This document shows positions 1-7,332 of a stretch of DNA of 11,055 nucleotides, piece after piece. The position numbers and the translations under genes were made by a program. This stretch comes from Hydrogenovibrio sp049975065 (lineage in GTDB: Bacteria > Pseudomonadota > Gammaproteobacteria > Thiomicrospirales > Thiomicrospiraceae), in the NCBI GenBank assembly GCA_049975065.1, contig JBNGDN010000068.1. One strand, 5' to 3'. The stretch's first letter is position 1. Each line of letters starts with the position of its first letter. The notes under the pieces were generated by a model, which worked only from the letters and a program-made list of their open reading frames with translations, was not told the DNA's origin and did no database searches.

Positions 1-59
1 ACTTAATGGTGTTGCGCCTGCGCCTCAGCGCCGCCATGAGCGAAAAATAAACCGCCACT

Positions 60-83
60 GTTTTGCCCAGGCCTGGTCAAAAC
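60..83. repeat. 24-nt quasi-palindrome with CCAGGCCTGG core (copy 1)
   Basis: The 10-bp palindrome CCAGGCCTGG (67-76) is flanked by one mismatched pair (C66/T77) and then by perfect 6-bp arms GTTTTG and CAAAAC. It lies just behind the lnt stop codon, within the 99 bases at the left edge in which I see no gene. It could fold in lnt mRNA, but no T-run follows on the minus strand, so it does not look like a standard terminator. The same core recurs at 2892-2901 and 10926-10935, and a near copy lies at 7490-7499. Its function is unknown. Confidence 0.6.
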
Positions 84-99
84 GGGCTGAACCGCTTTT

Positions 100-1662
100 C
101 TAACCAGGTCTCGTCGAACGAGGGTTGCCTAATCCGGTTTTGACCCTGCGCTGTTCCCATATGCGCCGCGCGACCAATAAAAGCATGACGGTGAACAGCC
201 CCGCTAAAATCGGCCAAGACCCCCAACGGACAAACGGGGTTTCCCCTTGATAAGGCTGAACGTCATCACGAAGCACACCGACTTCATACGCCGGAATTTC
301 CGCTTTAATCTGCCCTTTGGTGTCCACAATCACCGTGTAGCCCGTGCTGGTGCTTCGTGCAATCTCGCGCCCCAGTTCCAGCGCGCGCATCTGCACATCC
401 TGCACCTGCTGCGCCGGTTCCAGCGTATGCGCAAACCAAGCATCGTTACTGACCGTAATCAGAAAATCCGACCGCCGCGCCGACTCGATCAGTTCCGCGC
501 CAAACGCCATTTCATAACAAACCGACAATCCAACAGTATGAGCCCCAAATGTCATCGGTGGCTGATCGGCGGCACCCGCGGAGAACTCCGAAAACGGCAC
601 ATTAAATAACGCACTCAATGGCTGCAACACACCGGAAAACGGAAAAAATTCGCTGAAGGGCACCAGATGCTGCTTGCGATATTCCTGCTCGGGATTATGC
701 GCATTGACGATGGCATTGTAATACCGCTGATGATCGGGATCACGGGTAATCACGCCCATTAAAATATCGGCGTTCAATAACTGTGCATCTCGGATAAAGG
801 AACGCAGCGCCCCCTTCTCCACCACGTCGTAATACGCCGGAATCGCCGTTTCCGGCCAGACAATAATATCGGCTTTTAAATTGTCCTTGGTGAGCGAAAC
901 GTATCGTTTAAGGGTCGGTAAAAAGGCGCTGGGCAACCACTTTTCATCCTGAGGCACATTGCCTTGAATCAAAGCCATCTCAACGGGTTTGCCCACCGGC
1001 TGAACCCACTCAATGTTTTTTAAGCTGGCCGCCCCCAACCAGATAACCGCCAATGACAGACTTGCCCCCACCCAAGCGCGCGACTGCAACAACCATAATA
1101 AAATGCCCGCCGACATCGCCACCGCCCAACTGACACCGGTAACGCCGAACACTGGCGCGTAACCGTCCAGCCAAGTTATCAGATGGGTATTGCCGGTCAT
1201 CAAAAACGGAAAACCACCGAATAAGGTCGCGCGTAACCACTCCGCAAACACCCAGACTGCGGGCATGACCACTACCCAGTTAAATCCTAAGTGTTCGACG
1301 GTTTTGAGACGCGCCACTAGCCAACCGGCCAGTATAAAGTAAAGTGTGAGAAACAGGATGAAACAGAGCACCGCCAAAACCGACAGCAGCAGATTCATTT
1401 CCGCATAGAGATAAATGCTGGAGATCAACCAACTGACGCCAAAGCCAAAATAGCCCAAGCCGAAACTCAAACCGATTTGCATCGCTCGAAACGACGTATC
1501 CGCCTGTTGCCACAACCAGAAAAGCCCGCCCAGCGCAATCAAGGCCAAAGGCGCAATGCCCACTGGCGCATGGGCAAACACCATTAAAGCGCCCAGCACG
1601 AAGGCAATCATCATAGGTTTATCGGGCTTGAAAAACGCCCAAAATGACTTGAATTTGCGCAT
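100..1662 (-). CDS. lnt: Apolipoprotein N-acyltransferase Lnt
   Basis: This inner-membrane enzyme transfers an acyl chain from a phospholipid to the N-terminal cysteine of apolipoproteins, the last step of lipoprotein maturation in Gram-negative bacteria. The 520 residues match the family length (E. coli about 512). Several hydrophobic segments fill roughly residues 18-214, a carbon-nitrogen hydrolase (nitrilase-like) domain spans about 228-470, and a final membrane helix lies near 480-499. The catalytic triad is readable: Glu271 in IVWPETAIP, Lys330 in YRKQHLVPFSE and Cys382 in LSVCYEMAF, corresponding to E267, K335 and C387 in E. coli. The ATG start at 1662 lies 17 bases behind the corC stop, so the gene is very probably cotranscribed with corC. 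The Shine-Dalgarno sequence is weak. Nothing essential is missing. I do not see a convincing terminator before the window edge. Confidence 0.97.
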   Translation of the reverse strand: MRKFKSFWAFFKPDKPMMIAFVLGALMVFAHAPVGIAPLALIALGGLFWLWQQADTSFRAMQIGLSFGLGYFGFGVSWLISSIYLYAEMNLLLSVLAVLCFILFLTLYFILAGWLVARLKTVEHLGFNWVVVMPAVWVFAEWLRATLFGGFPFLMTGNTHLITWLDGYAPVFGVTGVSWAVAMSAGILLWLLQSRAWVGASLSLAVIWLGAASLKNIEWVQPVGKPVEMALIQGNVPQDEKWLPSAFLPTLKRYVSLTKDNLKADIIVWPETAIPAYYDVVEKGALRSFIRDAQLLNADILMGVITRDPDHQRYYNAIVNAHNPEQEYRKQHLVPFSEFFPFSGVLQPLSALFNVPFSEFSAGAADQPPMTFGAHTVGLSVCYEMAFGAELIESARRSDFLITVSNDAWFAHTLEPAQQVQDVQMRALELGREIARSTSTGYTVIVDTKGQIKAEIPAYEVGVLRDDVQPYQGETPFVRWGSWPILAGLFTVMLLLVARRIWEQRRVKTGLGNPRSTRPG

Positions 1663-1679
1663 GCCGTTATCCGTTGCTG

Positions 1680-2597
1680 TCAGCCCGAAACGGCCTTGGC
1701 CGCTTCCGAATCAGACGCAGCCGACAGCTCAGCTTTATTCGATTCACAAGACGATTCCACCGAGTCAAAGACGGATGAATCCGACACCAAAAAGCTTTCA
1801 ATACGGCGTTCGTCGCCTTTATTGACGGTAAACAGCAAACCGTCCATTTCAAACGACTCGCCCTCAGCCGGAATTTTCCCCAGCCGCTTGGTGACAATGC
1901 CACCGATGGTTTCCAGCATTTCATCTTCAAAAGCGGTATTGAAAAACTGATTGAACTCGTCCAGATAGGTGATCGCCTTCACCGCATAAGCACCGGACAG
2001 ATGTTTTTGGATATTATCCTCGTCTTCATCGTGTTCGTCTTCGATGTCACCGACGATTTGTTCGAGAACGTCTTCGATGGTGACCAATCCGGCCACTTCA
2101 CCGTATTCGTCCACCACCAGCGCCATGTGGTTTCGGCTGGTTTTAAACTCCCGCAACAACACATTCAAGCGCTTACTCTCGGTCACCATCGCCGGTTCAC
2201 GATACAGCTCGGACAACTGTGATCTATCGGTCAGCTCATGCTTGACCACGGCACGCAGCACGTCTTTTGCCAGCAATATGCCAATCACTTCGTCACTGTC
2301 AGCCGAAATCACCGGGTAACGCGAATGCGCCGCCTCCAACATTTTTTCCAGAATGACATCCAATTCATCCGCTTCGTCCACAAATGACATTTGCACTTTC
2401 GGAATCATCACATCACGCACGCGCGCTTCCGAAACGTTCAACACCCCTTGAATCATCAACAGCGCATCCCGATCAATCAGATCCTGCGCTTGGGCTTCCT
2501 GCAAAAATGAATCCAAATCTTCCCGACTCTCCGGCTCGTCTGAAAAAAACCTCGATAGTTTTTCAAACCACGAAGAGCCGCTACGACTGTCACTCAT
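1680..2597 (-). CDS. corC: CorC/HlyC-family CBS-domain protein
   Basis: A 305-residue cytosolic protein of the CorC (YbeX) type, historically linked to magnesium/cobalt efflux through CorA and in several bacteria to ribosome-related stress; its biochemical role is not settled. The N-terminal linker (1-58) is followed by RVRDVMIPKVQM (59-70) opening the first CBS repeat, AHSRYPVIS (90-98), and a second CBS repeat ending in AGLVTIEDVLEQIVGDIEDE (169-188). The C-terminal CorC_HlyC domain is at about 200-272 (LETIGGIV, the FEMDGLLF strand). No membrane helix is visible, unlike longer relatives. A serine/glutamate/alanine-rich tail follows from about 273. The ATG at 2597 is preceded by AGGAG with a slightly long spacing of 12 bases. 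It sits 52 bases behind ybeY and just ahead of lnt, the conserved order, and presumably belongs to the same operon. Confidence 0.95.
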   Translation of the reverse strand: MSDSRSGSSWFEKLSRFFSDEPESREDLDSFLQEAQAQDLIDRDALLMIQGVLNVSEARVRDVMIPKVQMSFVDEADELDVILEKMLEAAHSRYPVISADSDEVIGILLAKDVLRAVVKHELTDRSQLSELYREPAMVTESKRLNVLLREFKTSRNHMALVVDEYGEVAGLVTIEDVLEQIVGDIEDEHDEDEDNIQKHLSGAYAVKAITYLDEFNQFFNTAFEDEMLETIGGIVTKRLGKIPAEGESFEMDGLLFTVNKGDERRIESFLVSDSSVFDSVESSCESNKAELSAASDSEAAKAVSG

Positions 2598-2649
2598 GAG
2601 TTATTGACACTCCTATACATTAAAAAAATTCGTTGCACCGCAATCGGAC

Positions 2650-3132
2650 TCAGGCCGTCTCATAAGGTGCTTTAAAGCCCAACTCTGTGAGAATCTCGGT
2701 TTCCAAGGTTTCCATTTCGTCCGCATCGTCTTCCGCCAGATGATCCATCCCCTGAAGATGCAGACAACCGTGCACAATCATGTGCGCCCAATGGGCGTTT
2801 AAAGGCTTCTGCTGCTGTTTGGCTTCTTCCAGCACCACGGCCGCACAGATCACCAAGTCCCCAAGGTAAGGCAACTCCTCCCCCAAATCCACCAGGCCTG
2901 GCGGATTTTCAAACGGAAAGGAAAGTACATTGGTCGGCGTATCTTTACCGCGATAATCCTGATTGAGCTGCTGAATTTCCGCTTTGGAGACGATGCGCAG
3001 CGTCAGCTCCGTTTCACCCATCCCCCAGTCTTCCAGCAGTGCCGCATTCACCCACTCGACACACTCCGCCTGAGTCGGCAGATCCGCTTGCGCCACTTCG
3101 TCCGTGGCCACCTGAAAATCCAACTGTATCAT
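2650..3132 (-). CDS. ybeY: Endoribonuclease YbeY (16S rRNA maturation)
   Basis: YbeY is a metal-dependent single-strand endoribonuclease needed for 16S rRNA 3'-end maturation and for disposal of defective 70S ribosomes. The 160 residues fit the family (E. coli 155). The signature metal site H-x3-H-x5-H is present as HGCLHLQGMDH with His121, His125 and His131. The other conserved block, YRGKDTPTNVLSFPF, is at 60-74, followed by LGDLVI. The ATG start overlaps the phoH TGA stop as ATGA (3129-3132), which implies translational coupling with the phoH-like gene whose product is the usual YbeY partner. A 24-nt quasi-palindrome (2885-2908) lies inside this coding sequence. Confidence 0.97.
   Translation of the reverse strand: MIQLDFQVATDEVAQADLPTQAECVEWVNAALLEDWGMGETELTLRIVSKAEIQQLNQDYRGKDTPTNVLSFPFENPPGLVDLGEELPYLGDLVICAAVVLEEAKQQQKPLNAHWAHMIVHGCLHLQGMDHLAEDDADEMETLETEILTELGFKAPYETA
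2885..2908. repeat. 24-nt quasi-palindrome with CCAGGCCTGG core (copy 2, inside ybeY)
   Basis: The core CCAGGCCTGG (2892-2901) is flanked by a single mismatched pair (A2891/C2902) and by perfect 6-bp arms AAATCC and GGATTT. The layout is exactly that of the copy at 60-83, including the position of the mismatch, although the arm sequences differ. Here the element must also encode the YbeY residues Pro-Pro-Gly-Leu-Val-Asp, a poorly conserved loop. Confidence 0.55.
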
Positions 3133-4097
3133 CTTGCCGCACTCCTTCGGTCGAATTGATCATAGGCTTGAACAATTTTCTGAACCAGGTTATGCCGCAC
3201 CACATCTTGCGATTGGTAGAAGGTAAAACCAATGCCCGGCACCCCTTCCAGCACTTCGATGACATGCCGCAATCCCGATGTCTGATGCTTCGGCAAATCA
3301 CACTGAGTAATATCGCCGGTAATCACCGCTTTGGAACCGAAACCGATCCGAGTCAGAAACATTTTCATCTGTTCAATGGTGGTGTTCTGCGCTTCGTCGA
3401 GAATGATAAAAGATTCGTTCAAGGTGCGGCCACGCATAAACGCCAGCGGCGCAACTTCAATGACGTGTTTTTCCATCAAACGCTCCACCGTTTCAAACCC
3501 CAGCATTTCAAACAGCGCATCAAACAATGGCCGCAAATACGGATCCACCTTCTGATTCAGATCTCCGGGCAAAAAACCGAGCTTCTCCCCGGCTTCGACC
3601 GCCGGACGCGTCAGAATAATGCGGCGTACTTCTTCGTTTTCAAGGGCTTCAACGGCGGTGGCGACCGCCAGATAGGTCTTGCCCGTACCGGCCGGGCCGA
3701 TGCCGAAACTGACATCATGGTCTTTGACGGATTGAATGTAATGGGTTTGGTTGGCATTGCGGGTACGAATGATTTTTTTGCGCGTTTTCACCAGCAACTG
3801 TTCATCGTCAAGGGTTTTCGCATCGTCAAATCCCAGCGACTGCAAGGCCAGATGGACTTTGGCGGGTTCCAACGTTTCCTGCTGCGCCTGTTGGTAAAGG
3901 TCGCGCAGAAATTGTTCGGCCTTGACAAGGCGATCCCCCAACCCGGTCACACTGAACTGAAACCCAAGGTGGTTAATCTCCACCCCTAATCGCAACTCCA
4001 ACTGAGACAAATGTTCACTCTGCCAGCCGCACAGATTCAGCAGAGCCTCATTGTTTTCGGGCGTCAGATAAAATTGTACGGTATGAAGGGTTGTCAA
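3129..4097 (-). CDS. ybeZ: PhoH-like ATPase YbeZ
   Basis: A 322-residue P-loop NTPase of the PhoH family, the usual neighbour and functional partner of YbeY in RNA metabolism; nuclease or helicase activity is suspected for the family but not shown here. The Walker A is GPAGTGKT (134-141), the Walker B is FIILDEAQNT (230-239), and TRPAVEAGEKLGFLPGD (163-179) is the hallmark segment. The N-terminal domain aligns with E. coli YbeZ from the LTPENNEALLNLCG region on. The start is TTG (4095-4097): an in-frame TAA lies about ten codons upstream and no ATG or GTG occurs between, so TTG is the only reasonable choice that keeps the family N-terminus. A GGTGG nine bases before it may serve as ribosome binding site. 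The TTG overlaps the stop of a 15-codon frame (4094-4141). The gene ends in ATGA overlap with ybeY. Confidence 0.95.
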   Translation of the reverse strand: MTTLHTVQFYLTPENNEALLNLCGWQSEHLSQLELRLGVEINHLGFQFSVTGLGDRLVKAEQFLRDLYQQAQQETLEPAKVHLALQSLGFDDAKTLDDEQLLVKTRKKIIRTRNANQTHYIQSVKDHDVSFGIGPAGTGKTYLAVATAVEALENEEVRRIILTRPAVEAGEKLGFLPGDLNQKVDPYLRPLFDALFEMLGFETVERLMEKHVIEVAPLAFMRGRTLNESFIILDEAQNTTIEQMKMFLTRIGFGSKAVITGDITQCDLPKHQTSGLRHVIEVLEGVPGIGFTFYQSQDVVRHNLVQKIVQAYDQFDRRSAAR

Positions 4098-4141
4098 GGG
4101 GCTGAACCACCGGCAAAAGGAACGTTAGAAAAATTCATCAT
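4094..4141 (-). other. 15-codon leader frame ending on the ybeZ start
   Basis: Begins with two consecutive ATG codons (4141, 4138), reads MMNFSNVPFAGGSAP, and stops at TGA, which shares two bases with the ybeZ TTG start (TTGA). Such an arrangement could couple translation of the weak TTG start to an upstream frame. No Shine-Dalgarno sequence is visible before its ATG, and a frame of this size can occur by chance, so this is a candidate only. It lies in the 62-base gap between miaB and ybeZ. Confidence 0.2.
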
Positions 4142-4159
4142 AATGAAAATAATAGTGAA

Positions 4160-5605
4160 TTACAACGCATAAAATTGGCGCGGCTCAAACTTGTCCGCCT
4201 CGGGCGTCGCCAGCAGTTTTCCTTTCAAAGAATTGGTGTAGGCTTCTTCAATCAACACCTCGACGAACTGCCCGATCAGCTCCGGCGCACCTTCAAAATT
4301 CACCACCCGGTTATTTTCGGTACGGCCAGAGACTTCATTTGCGGAATTACGCGATAAACGCTCCACCAGCACCCGTTGCGTGGTGCCCACCATGGCCTCA
4401 CTGATGGCCGCTGTCTGCTCATTCAGCAGCGTTTGCAACGCCTGAAGTCGGCGCTTTTTGGTGTGCATTTCCACATCATCCGGCAAACTGGCGGCCGGGG
4501 TGCCCGGACGCGGACTGTAGATAAAACTGAATGAACGATCGTAATTCATGTCCTGCACCAGAGCCAGCGTTTCCTTGAAATCATCGCAGGTTTCGCCCGG
4601 AAACCCGATGATAAAATCACCGGACAGACTCAGTTCAGGTCGAAGCTGACGAATTTTTCGGATGGTCGCTTTGTATTCCAACGCCATGTGATTGCGCTTC
4701 ATCATCGCCAGCACGCGATCCGAACCGGATTGAATCGGCAAATGCAGGTGCGACACCAGCTCCGGCACTTCCGCATAACAATCAATCAAACTCTGGGTCA
4801 TTTCATTCGGATGTGACGTGGTGAAGCGAATGCGATCAATCCCCTCCACTTCACGCACCGCGTGAATCAACACCGCCAAATCGGCGATGTCACCGTCGGG
4901 CATTTCCCCGCGATAAGCGTTGACATTCTGCCCCAGCAGATTCACCTCACGCACCCCTTGTTCCGCCAGCGCCTCCACTTCGGCCATCACATCCGCAAAC
5001 GGCCGGCTGAATTCCTCCCCGCGTGTGTAAGGCACCACACAGAAAGTACAGTATTTGGAACAGCCTTCCATCACGGACACAAACGCCGACACCCCATTCG
5101 ATTCCGGCGCCGCCAAATTATCGAACTTCTCGATTTCCGGAAAAGAAATATCAATCACCGCGCGCTTTTTCAACTTACTGTTCTGCGCAGCTTCTTCACG
5201 CAAAGCCAAGGCCTCATCCATCATCGCCGGCAAACGATGCAGGGTCTGCGGGCCGAATATCACGTCCACCACTGGCGCACGTTTGCGAATCACATCGCCT
5301 TCTTGAGAGGCCACACAGCCGCCGACCGCAATCAGGCGATTCGGTTTTTCCGACTTCCACTTTTTCCAGCGCCCCAGTTCGTCAAACACCTTCTCCTGAG
5401 CTTTTTCGCGCACGGAGCAGGTGTTCAAGATCAACATATCAGCGTCTTCCGGGGTTTCCACCAGCCTGAGGCCGTAGGTTTTTTCCAAAAGTTTCGCCAT
5501 GCGATCCGAGTCGTACTCGTTCATCTGACACCCGTAGGTTTTAATGAACAAGCCGCCGGTAAAGGGGGAATCGTGTATTGTTAATGCGGAACGGGAGGCT
5601 GTCAT
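4160..5605 (-). CDS. miaB: tRNA-2-methylthio-N6-dimethylallyladenosine synthase MiaB
   Basis: A radical-SAM methylthiotransferase that adds the 2-methylthio group to i6A37 of tRNAs reading UNN codons, using two 4Fe-4S clusters. The UPF0004 domain carries Cys26 (KTYGCQMNEYDS), Cys63 (LNTCSVREKA) and Cys97 (AVGGCVAS). The radical-SAM motif CxxxCxxC is Cys182, Cys186 and Cys189 (EGCSKYCTFCVVPYTRG). The C-terminal TRAM domain is at about 400-465. The 481 residues include about 17 more at the N-terminus than E. coli MiaB, where the protein begins close to the LFIKTYGCQ segment. The ATG at 5605 is the first available and lacks a strong Shine-Dalgarno sequence, so the true start could be slightly downstream, though no better codon is obvious. 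It is first in the left-hand block. Its promoter is probably in 5606-5690, just behind the terminator of the pilin gene. Confidence 0.97.
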   Translation of the reverse strand: MTASRSALTIHDSPFTGGLFIKTYGCQMNEYDSDRMAKLLEKTYGLRLVETPEDADMLILNTCSVREKAQEKVFDELGRWKKWKSEKPNRLIAVGGCVASQEGDVIRKRAPVVDVIFGPQTLHRLPAMMDEALALREEAAQNSKLKKRAVIDISFPEIEKFDNLAAPESNGVSAFVSVMEGCSKYCTFCVVPYTRGEEFSRPFADVMAEVEALAEQGVREVNLLGQNVNAYRGEMPDGDIADLAVLIHAVREVEGIDRIRFTTSHPNEMTQSLIDCYAEVPELVSHLHLPIQSGSDRVLAMMKRNHMALEYKATIRKIRQLRPELSLSGDFIIGFPGETCDDFKETLALVQDMNYDRSFSFIYSPRPGTPAASLPDDVEMHTKKRRLQALQTLLNEQTAAISEAMVGTTQRVLVERLSRNSANEVSGRTENNRVVNFEGAPELIGQFVEVLIEEAYTNSLKGKLLATPEADKFEPRQFYAL

Positions 5606-5667
5606 ATCGCGGCTCTAATAATATCTCTAATATCTCATTGATTCTGTGATAAAAAAACAGGTTGCGC

Positions 5668-5676
5668 ATTTTACCA
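5668..5676 (-). promoter_or_regulatory. Possible extended -10 element upstream of miaB
   Basis: On the minus strand this reads TGGTAAAAT: TG, one base, then a TATAAT-like hexamer matching 5 of 6. It lies about 63 bases before the miaB ATG and just behind the pilin terminator, where a new promoter is needed. The best -35 guess (TTGC-rich stretch) is badly spaced, so the call rests on the extended -10 alone. Confidence 0.35.
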
Positions 5677-5694
5677 CAGCTCTCGACACTAAAA

Positions 5695-5722
5695 GCAAAA
5701 AACCCGTCGCAAGACGGGTTTC
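5695..5722 (-). terminator. Rho-independent terminator behind the 195-residue prepilin
   Basis: On the minus strand an AAACCCGTC arm (from 5721), a TTGC loop and a GACGGGTTT arm are followed by further T residues (TTTTGCTTTT). The stem of nine pairs is GC-rich at its core. It lies about 25 bases behind the pilin stop at 5747 and separates that gene from miaB. Confidence 0.85.
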
Positions 5723-5746
5723 AATACTCGGAAAAACGGCAAACGC

Positions 5747-6334
5747 TTACATTCGATAGCACAAATCATAGCTGGCTGCGCCGTTGATGTCATAATTAGT
5801 GGCCGCATCATCTCCCTGAATCGCACCTTGACTGGGAATGCCATCATCATTCTGACGATCCAGAATATCCGCCACATCGCCGGGAATGGCCAAAAAGCAA
5901 ACAAAGCTTCCTTGCCCATTCGTAAACGGGTTCTGGCTAATGGTAATCTGACCACCAAAGGCATGAGACGGTGGCGAGGCACCGCTGCCTTTCAATAGCC
6001 CAGCCTGACGCAACTGCGCCCAGAAAGCGCCATTCTCATCTGTCTCGATCTGGCCATTGTCATTACCCGAACCCACAGCGGCATTAGCCACCTGAGAACT
6101 TCCATCATCCCCTGGCAAGGCATTGTAGCGATCACGATAGGTACCGGCGGCGGAAATAATGGTTTGCGCCTCGTTCTGAATGTTTTTGATCTTGGCACCG
6201 CGAATCATTTCCTGCCCCTTGAGCACACCGCCCAGCACCAAACCGACAATCACCAGCACAATGGCAATTTCCACCAGAGTAAACCCGCGTTGCTCGGACA
6301 AACACGACCGTTGCTTCTTGTGTTCGTGCTGCAT
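5747..6334 (-). CDS. Prepilin-type N-terminal methylation domain protein (type II/IV pilin-like)
   Basis: A 195-residue prepilin. The leader MQHEHKKQRSCLSEQRG ends in the Gly17/Phe18 cleavage site of prepilin peptidase. The mature protein starts FTLVEIAIVLVIVGLVLGG with Glu22 at position +5, needed for fibre assembly. After the hydrophobic helix come YNALPGDD (70-77) and the ANGxxG/NGQI-like loop with W105, a layout seen in a widespread family of small type IV pilin-like or PulG/GspG-like proteins. The mature part has two cysteines (Cys146 and Cys192), a likely C-terminal disulfide as in type IV pilins. The ATG at 6334 has GAGGG seven bases upstream. It has its own promoter (6366-6393) and terminator (5695-5722), so it is probably expressed independently of the three minor-pilin-like genes upstream. 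It could be the most abundant subunit of the set, but that is inference. No ATPase, platform or secretin gene lies in the window. Confidence 0.88.
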   Translation of the reverse strand: MQHEHKKQRSCLSEQRGFTLVEIAIVLVIVGLVLGGVLKGQEMIRGAKIKNIQNEAQTIISAAGTYRDRYNALPGDDGSSQVANAAVGSGNDNGQIETDENGAFWAQLRQAGLLKGSGASPPSHAFGGQITISQNPFTNGQGSFVCFLAIPGDVADILDRQNDDGIPSQGAIQGDDAATNYDINGAASYDLCYRM

Positions 6335-6365
6335 ACGATGACCCTCGAAATGATAAATAATACCT

Positions 6366-6393
6366 ATTCTACTGAATCCCGCTCAACAGTCAA
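6366..6393 (-). promoter_or_regulatory. Sigma70-type promoter for the 195-residue prepilin
   Basis: On the minus strand, TTGACT (6388-6393, 5 of 6 to consensus), a 16-base spacer and TAGAAT (6366-6371, 5 of 6). Transcription would start near 6359, giving a leader of about 25 bases to the ATG at 6334. The -35 box overlaps the last codons of the small frame at 6383-6535. Confidence 0.65.
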
Positions 6394-6535
6394 AGCGAAA
6401 AACACCCCTCTTTTTGTCACGCTTGTGGTTCCTGAGAAAATACCGATACCCCAACTGAGCCTGCAGGGCGAATCCGCTGAAGAGACCGCGCAGCGCCATA
6501 TCATCATCCACACGTAAAATATGTCCTTTACTCAT
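6383..6535 (-). CDS. 50-residue frame with receiver-like N-terminus, possible gene remnant
   Basis: Starts with ATG two bases behind the TAA of the preceding pseudopilin gene and runs 50 codons to TGA. Its first residues, MSKGHILRVDDDMALRGLF, resemble the start of a response-regulator receiver domain: beta-1 hILxVDDD with the acidic pocket, then the start of helix 1. After about Gly29-Tyr30 the likeness ends, and the tail is basic (RNHKRDKKRG). A receiver needs about 120 residues including the phosphoacceptor Asp near 55, so this cannot be a working one. It may be a decayed fragment, a small protein of its own, or chance. The Arg in beta-1, where a hydrophobic residue is normal, supports decay. 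No good Shine-Dalgarno sequence is seen, though coupling to the upstream stop is possible. Confidence 0.35.
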   Translation of the reverse strand: MSKGHILRVDDDMALRGLFSGFALQAQLGYRYFLRNHKRDKKRGVFRFDC

Positions 6536-6537
6536 TT

Positions 6538-7332
6538 TTACCGCGTTCTCAGTGCATCCGGGTGGCTGTTCAGGTAATGCGCCTTAATGTCATAAGCCGA
6601 TACCCCCGCCACCTCATCATCAAACAAACCGGCCTGCGCTTCCAAAGGGGCAAAGCCGCCTTGCCAAAAAAAACCATCTTCATCGCAGTTTTCGCGTTCG
6701 GCTTCGGGGCGCGCCGCACAGAGCAACTGGCCACGCTGATTCCACGCCACCAGCACAACCGGTAATGACACCGCCTCTTTGTCTGACGCCGCATCACAGC
6801 TGTTGCCGACGGCACAGACATCGTAATTGCCCACCCCAGCCTGGGTCGCCGTCGGCGGCGTGGTCAAACGAAAGACCGGTAAATCCACACTGGCCTGACA
6901 GGCGGCATTACAAAAATAACTGGCGGCGTGATGCGCATCTCGCATCGCCGAAAGGTCGGTGACGCCAGCATTGACCGCATAGTGAATCGCCACACCAAAA
7001 CCGTCCCGCACATCCGCCCCGCGCAATCCGATCGTGCGAAACGGCACTTGACCAAACGCGCTGGAACAGACCCCGGACGCGCGATTCTCCACTCCATCAC
7101 CGTCCGTGTCCGGGCACGGTAAAAAACCATTCACCACCACAAACGACAACAGCGCCTGTTTGGTTTGCGCCAAGGCGGCGGATGAATCGGTATAACGCAC
7201 TCTTTCGCGCTGCTCTTGCAACATCGACACCGCCCCCATCATCATCAGCCCGACCACCAGCAACACCAGCGCCAGCTCCACCAGCGAAAAGCCGCCCGAG
7301 CCGTTTTGAATTTTATCATCAGCGTTGCGCAA
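6538..7332 (-). CDS. Pseudopilin-like protein with LPCPDTDGDG motif (third gene of trio)
   Basis: A 264-residue prepilin-like protein. A short leader ends at Gly14, followed by FSLVELALVLLVVGLMMMG with Glu19 at mature position +5. An extended helix leads to GFLPCPDTDGDGVE (69-82), in which Asp75, Asp77, Asp79 and Glu82 form an acidic loop like those that bind calcium. Eight cysteines in total, including the C-terminal LLCAARPEAERENCDEDG (203-220), suggest disulfides in the periplasm. A VVLVAWNQRG strand precedes that end. It is clearly paralogous to the 290-residue gene just upstream. The start is TTG at 7332, as there is no in-frame ATG or GTG before the prepilin helix; a strong GGAGGT lies nine bases upstream. 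It overlaps its neighbour by 14 bases. Probably a minor subunit of a type II/IV-like filament; the exact role is unknown. Confidence 0.82.
   Translation of the reverse strand: MRNADDKIQNGSGGFSLVELALVLLVVGLMMMGAVSMLQEQRERVRYTDSSAALAQTKQALLSFVVVNGFLPCPDTDGDGVENRASGVCSSAFGQVPFRTIGLRGADVRDGFGVAIHYAVNAGVTDLSAMRDAHHAASYFCNAACQASVDLPVFRLTTPPTATQAGVGNYDVCAVGNSCDAASDKEAVSLPVVLVAWNQRGQLLCAARPEAERENCDEDGFFWQGGFAPLEAQAGLFDDEVAGVSAYDIKAHYLNSHPDALRTR

Noticed and set aside
1..99. Start of another minus-strand gene at ATG 37 behind lnt
   Set aside because: Only twelve codons are visible (Ala/Leu/Arg-rich) and no Shine-Dalgarno sequence precedes it; it cannot be judged from this window.
3039..3989. 316-codon plus-strand frame opposite ybeZ and ybeY
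   Set aside because: It is antisense to two certain, highly conserved genes, has no family-like motif, and its composition (His/Gln/Arg-rich) is typical of a shadow frame.
4129..4147. Possible terminator between miaB and ybeZ (TTCAT stem, TATG loop, five T residues)
   Set aside because: The stem is only five mostly A-T pairs, too weak for an intrinsic terminator, and continued transcription into ybeZ is expected.
4862..5584. 240-codon plus-strand frame opposite miaB
   Set aside because: Antisense shadow of the radical-SAM gene; no recognisable protein features.
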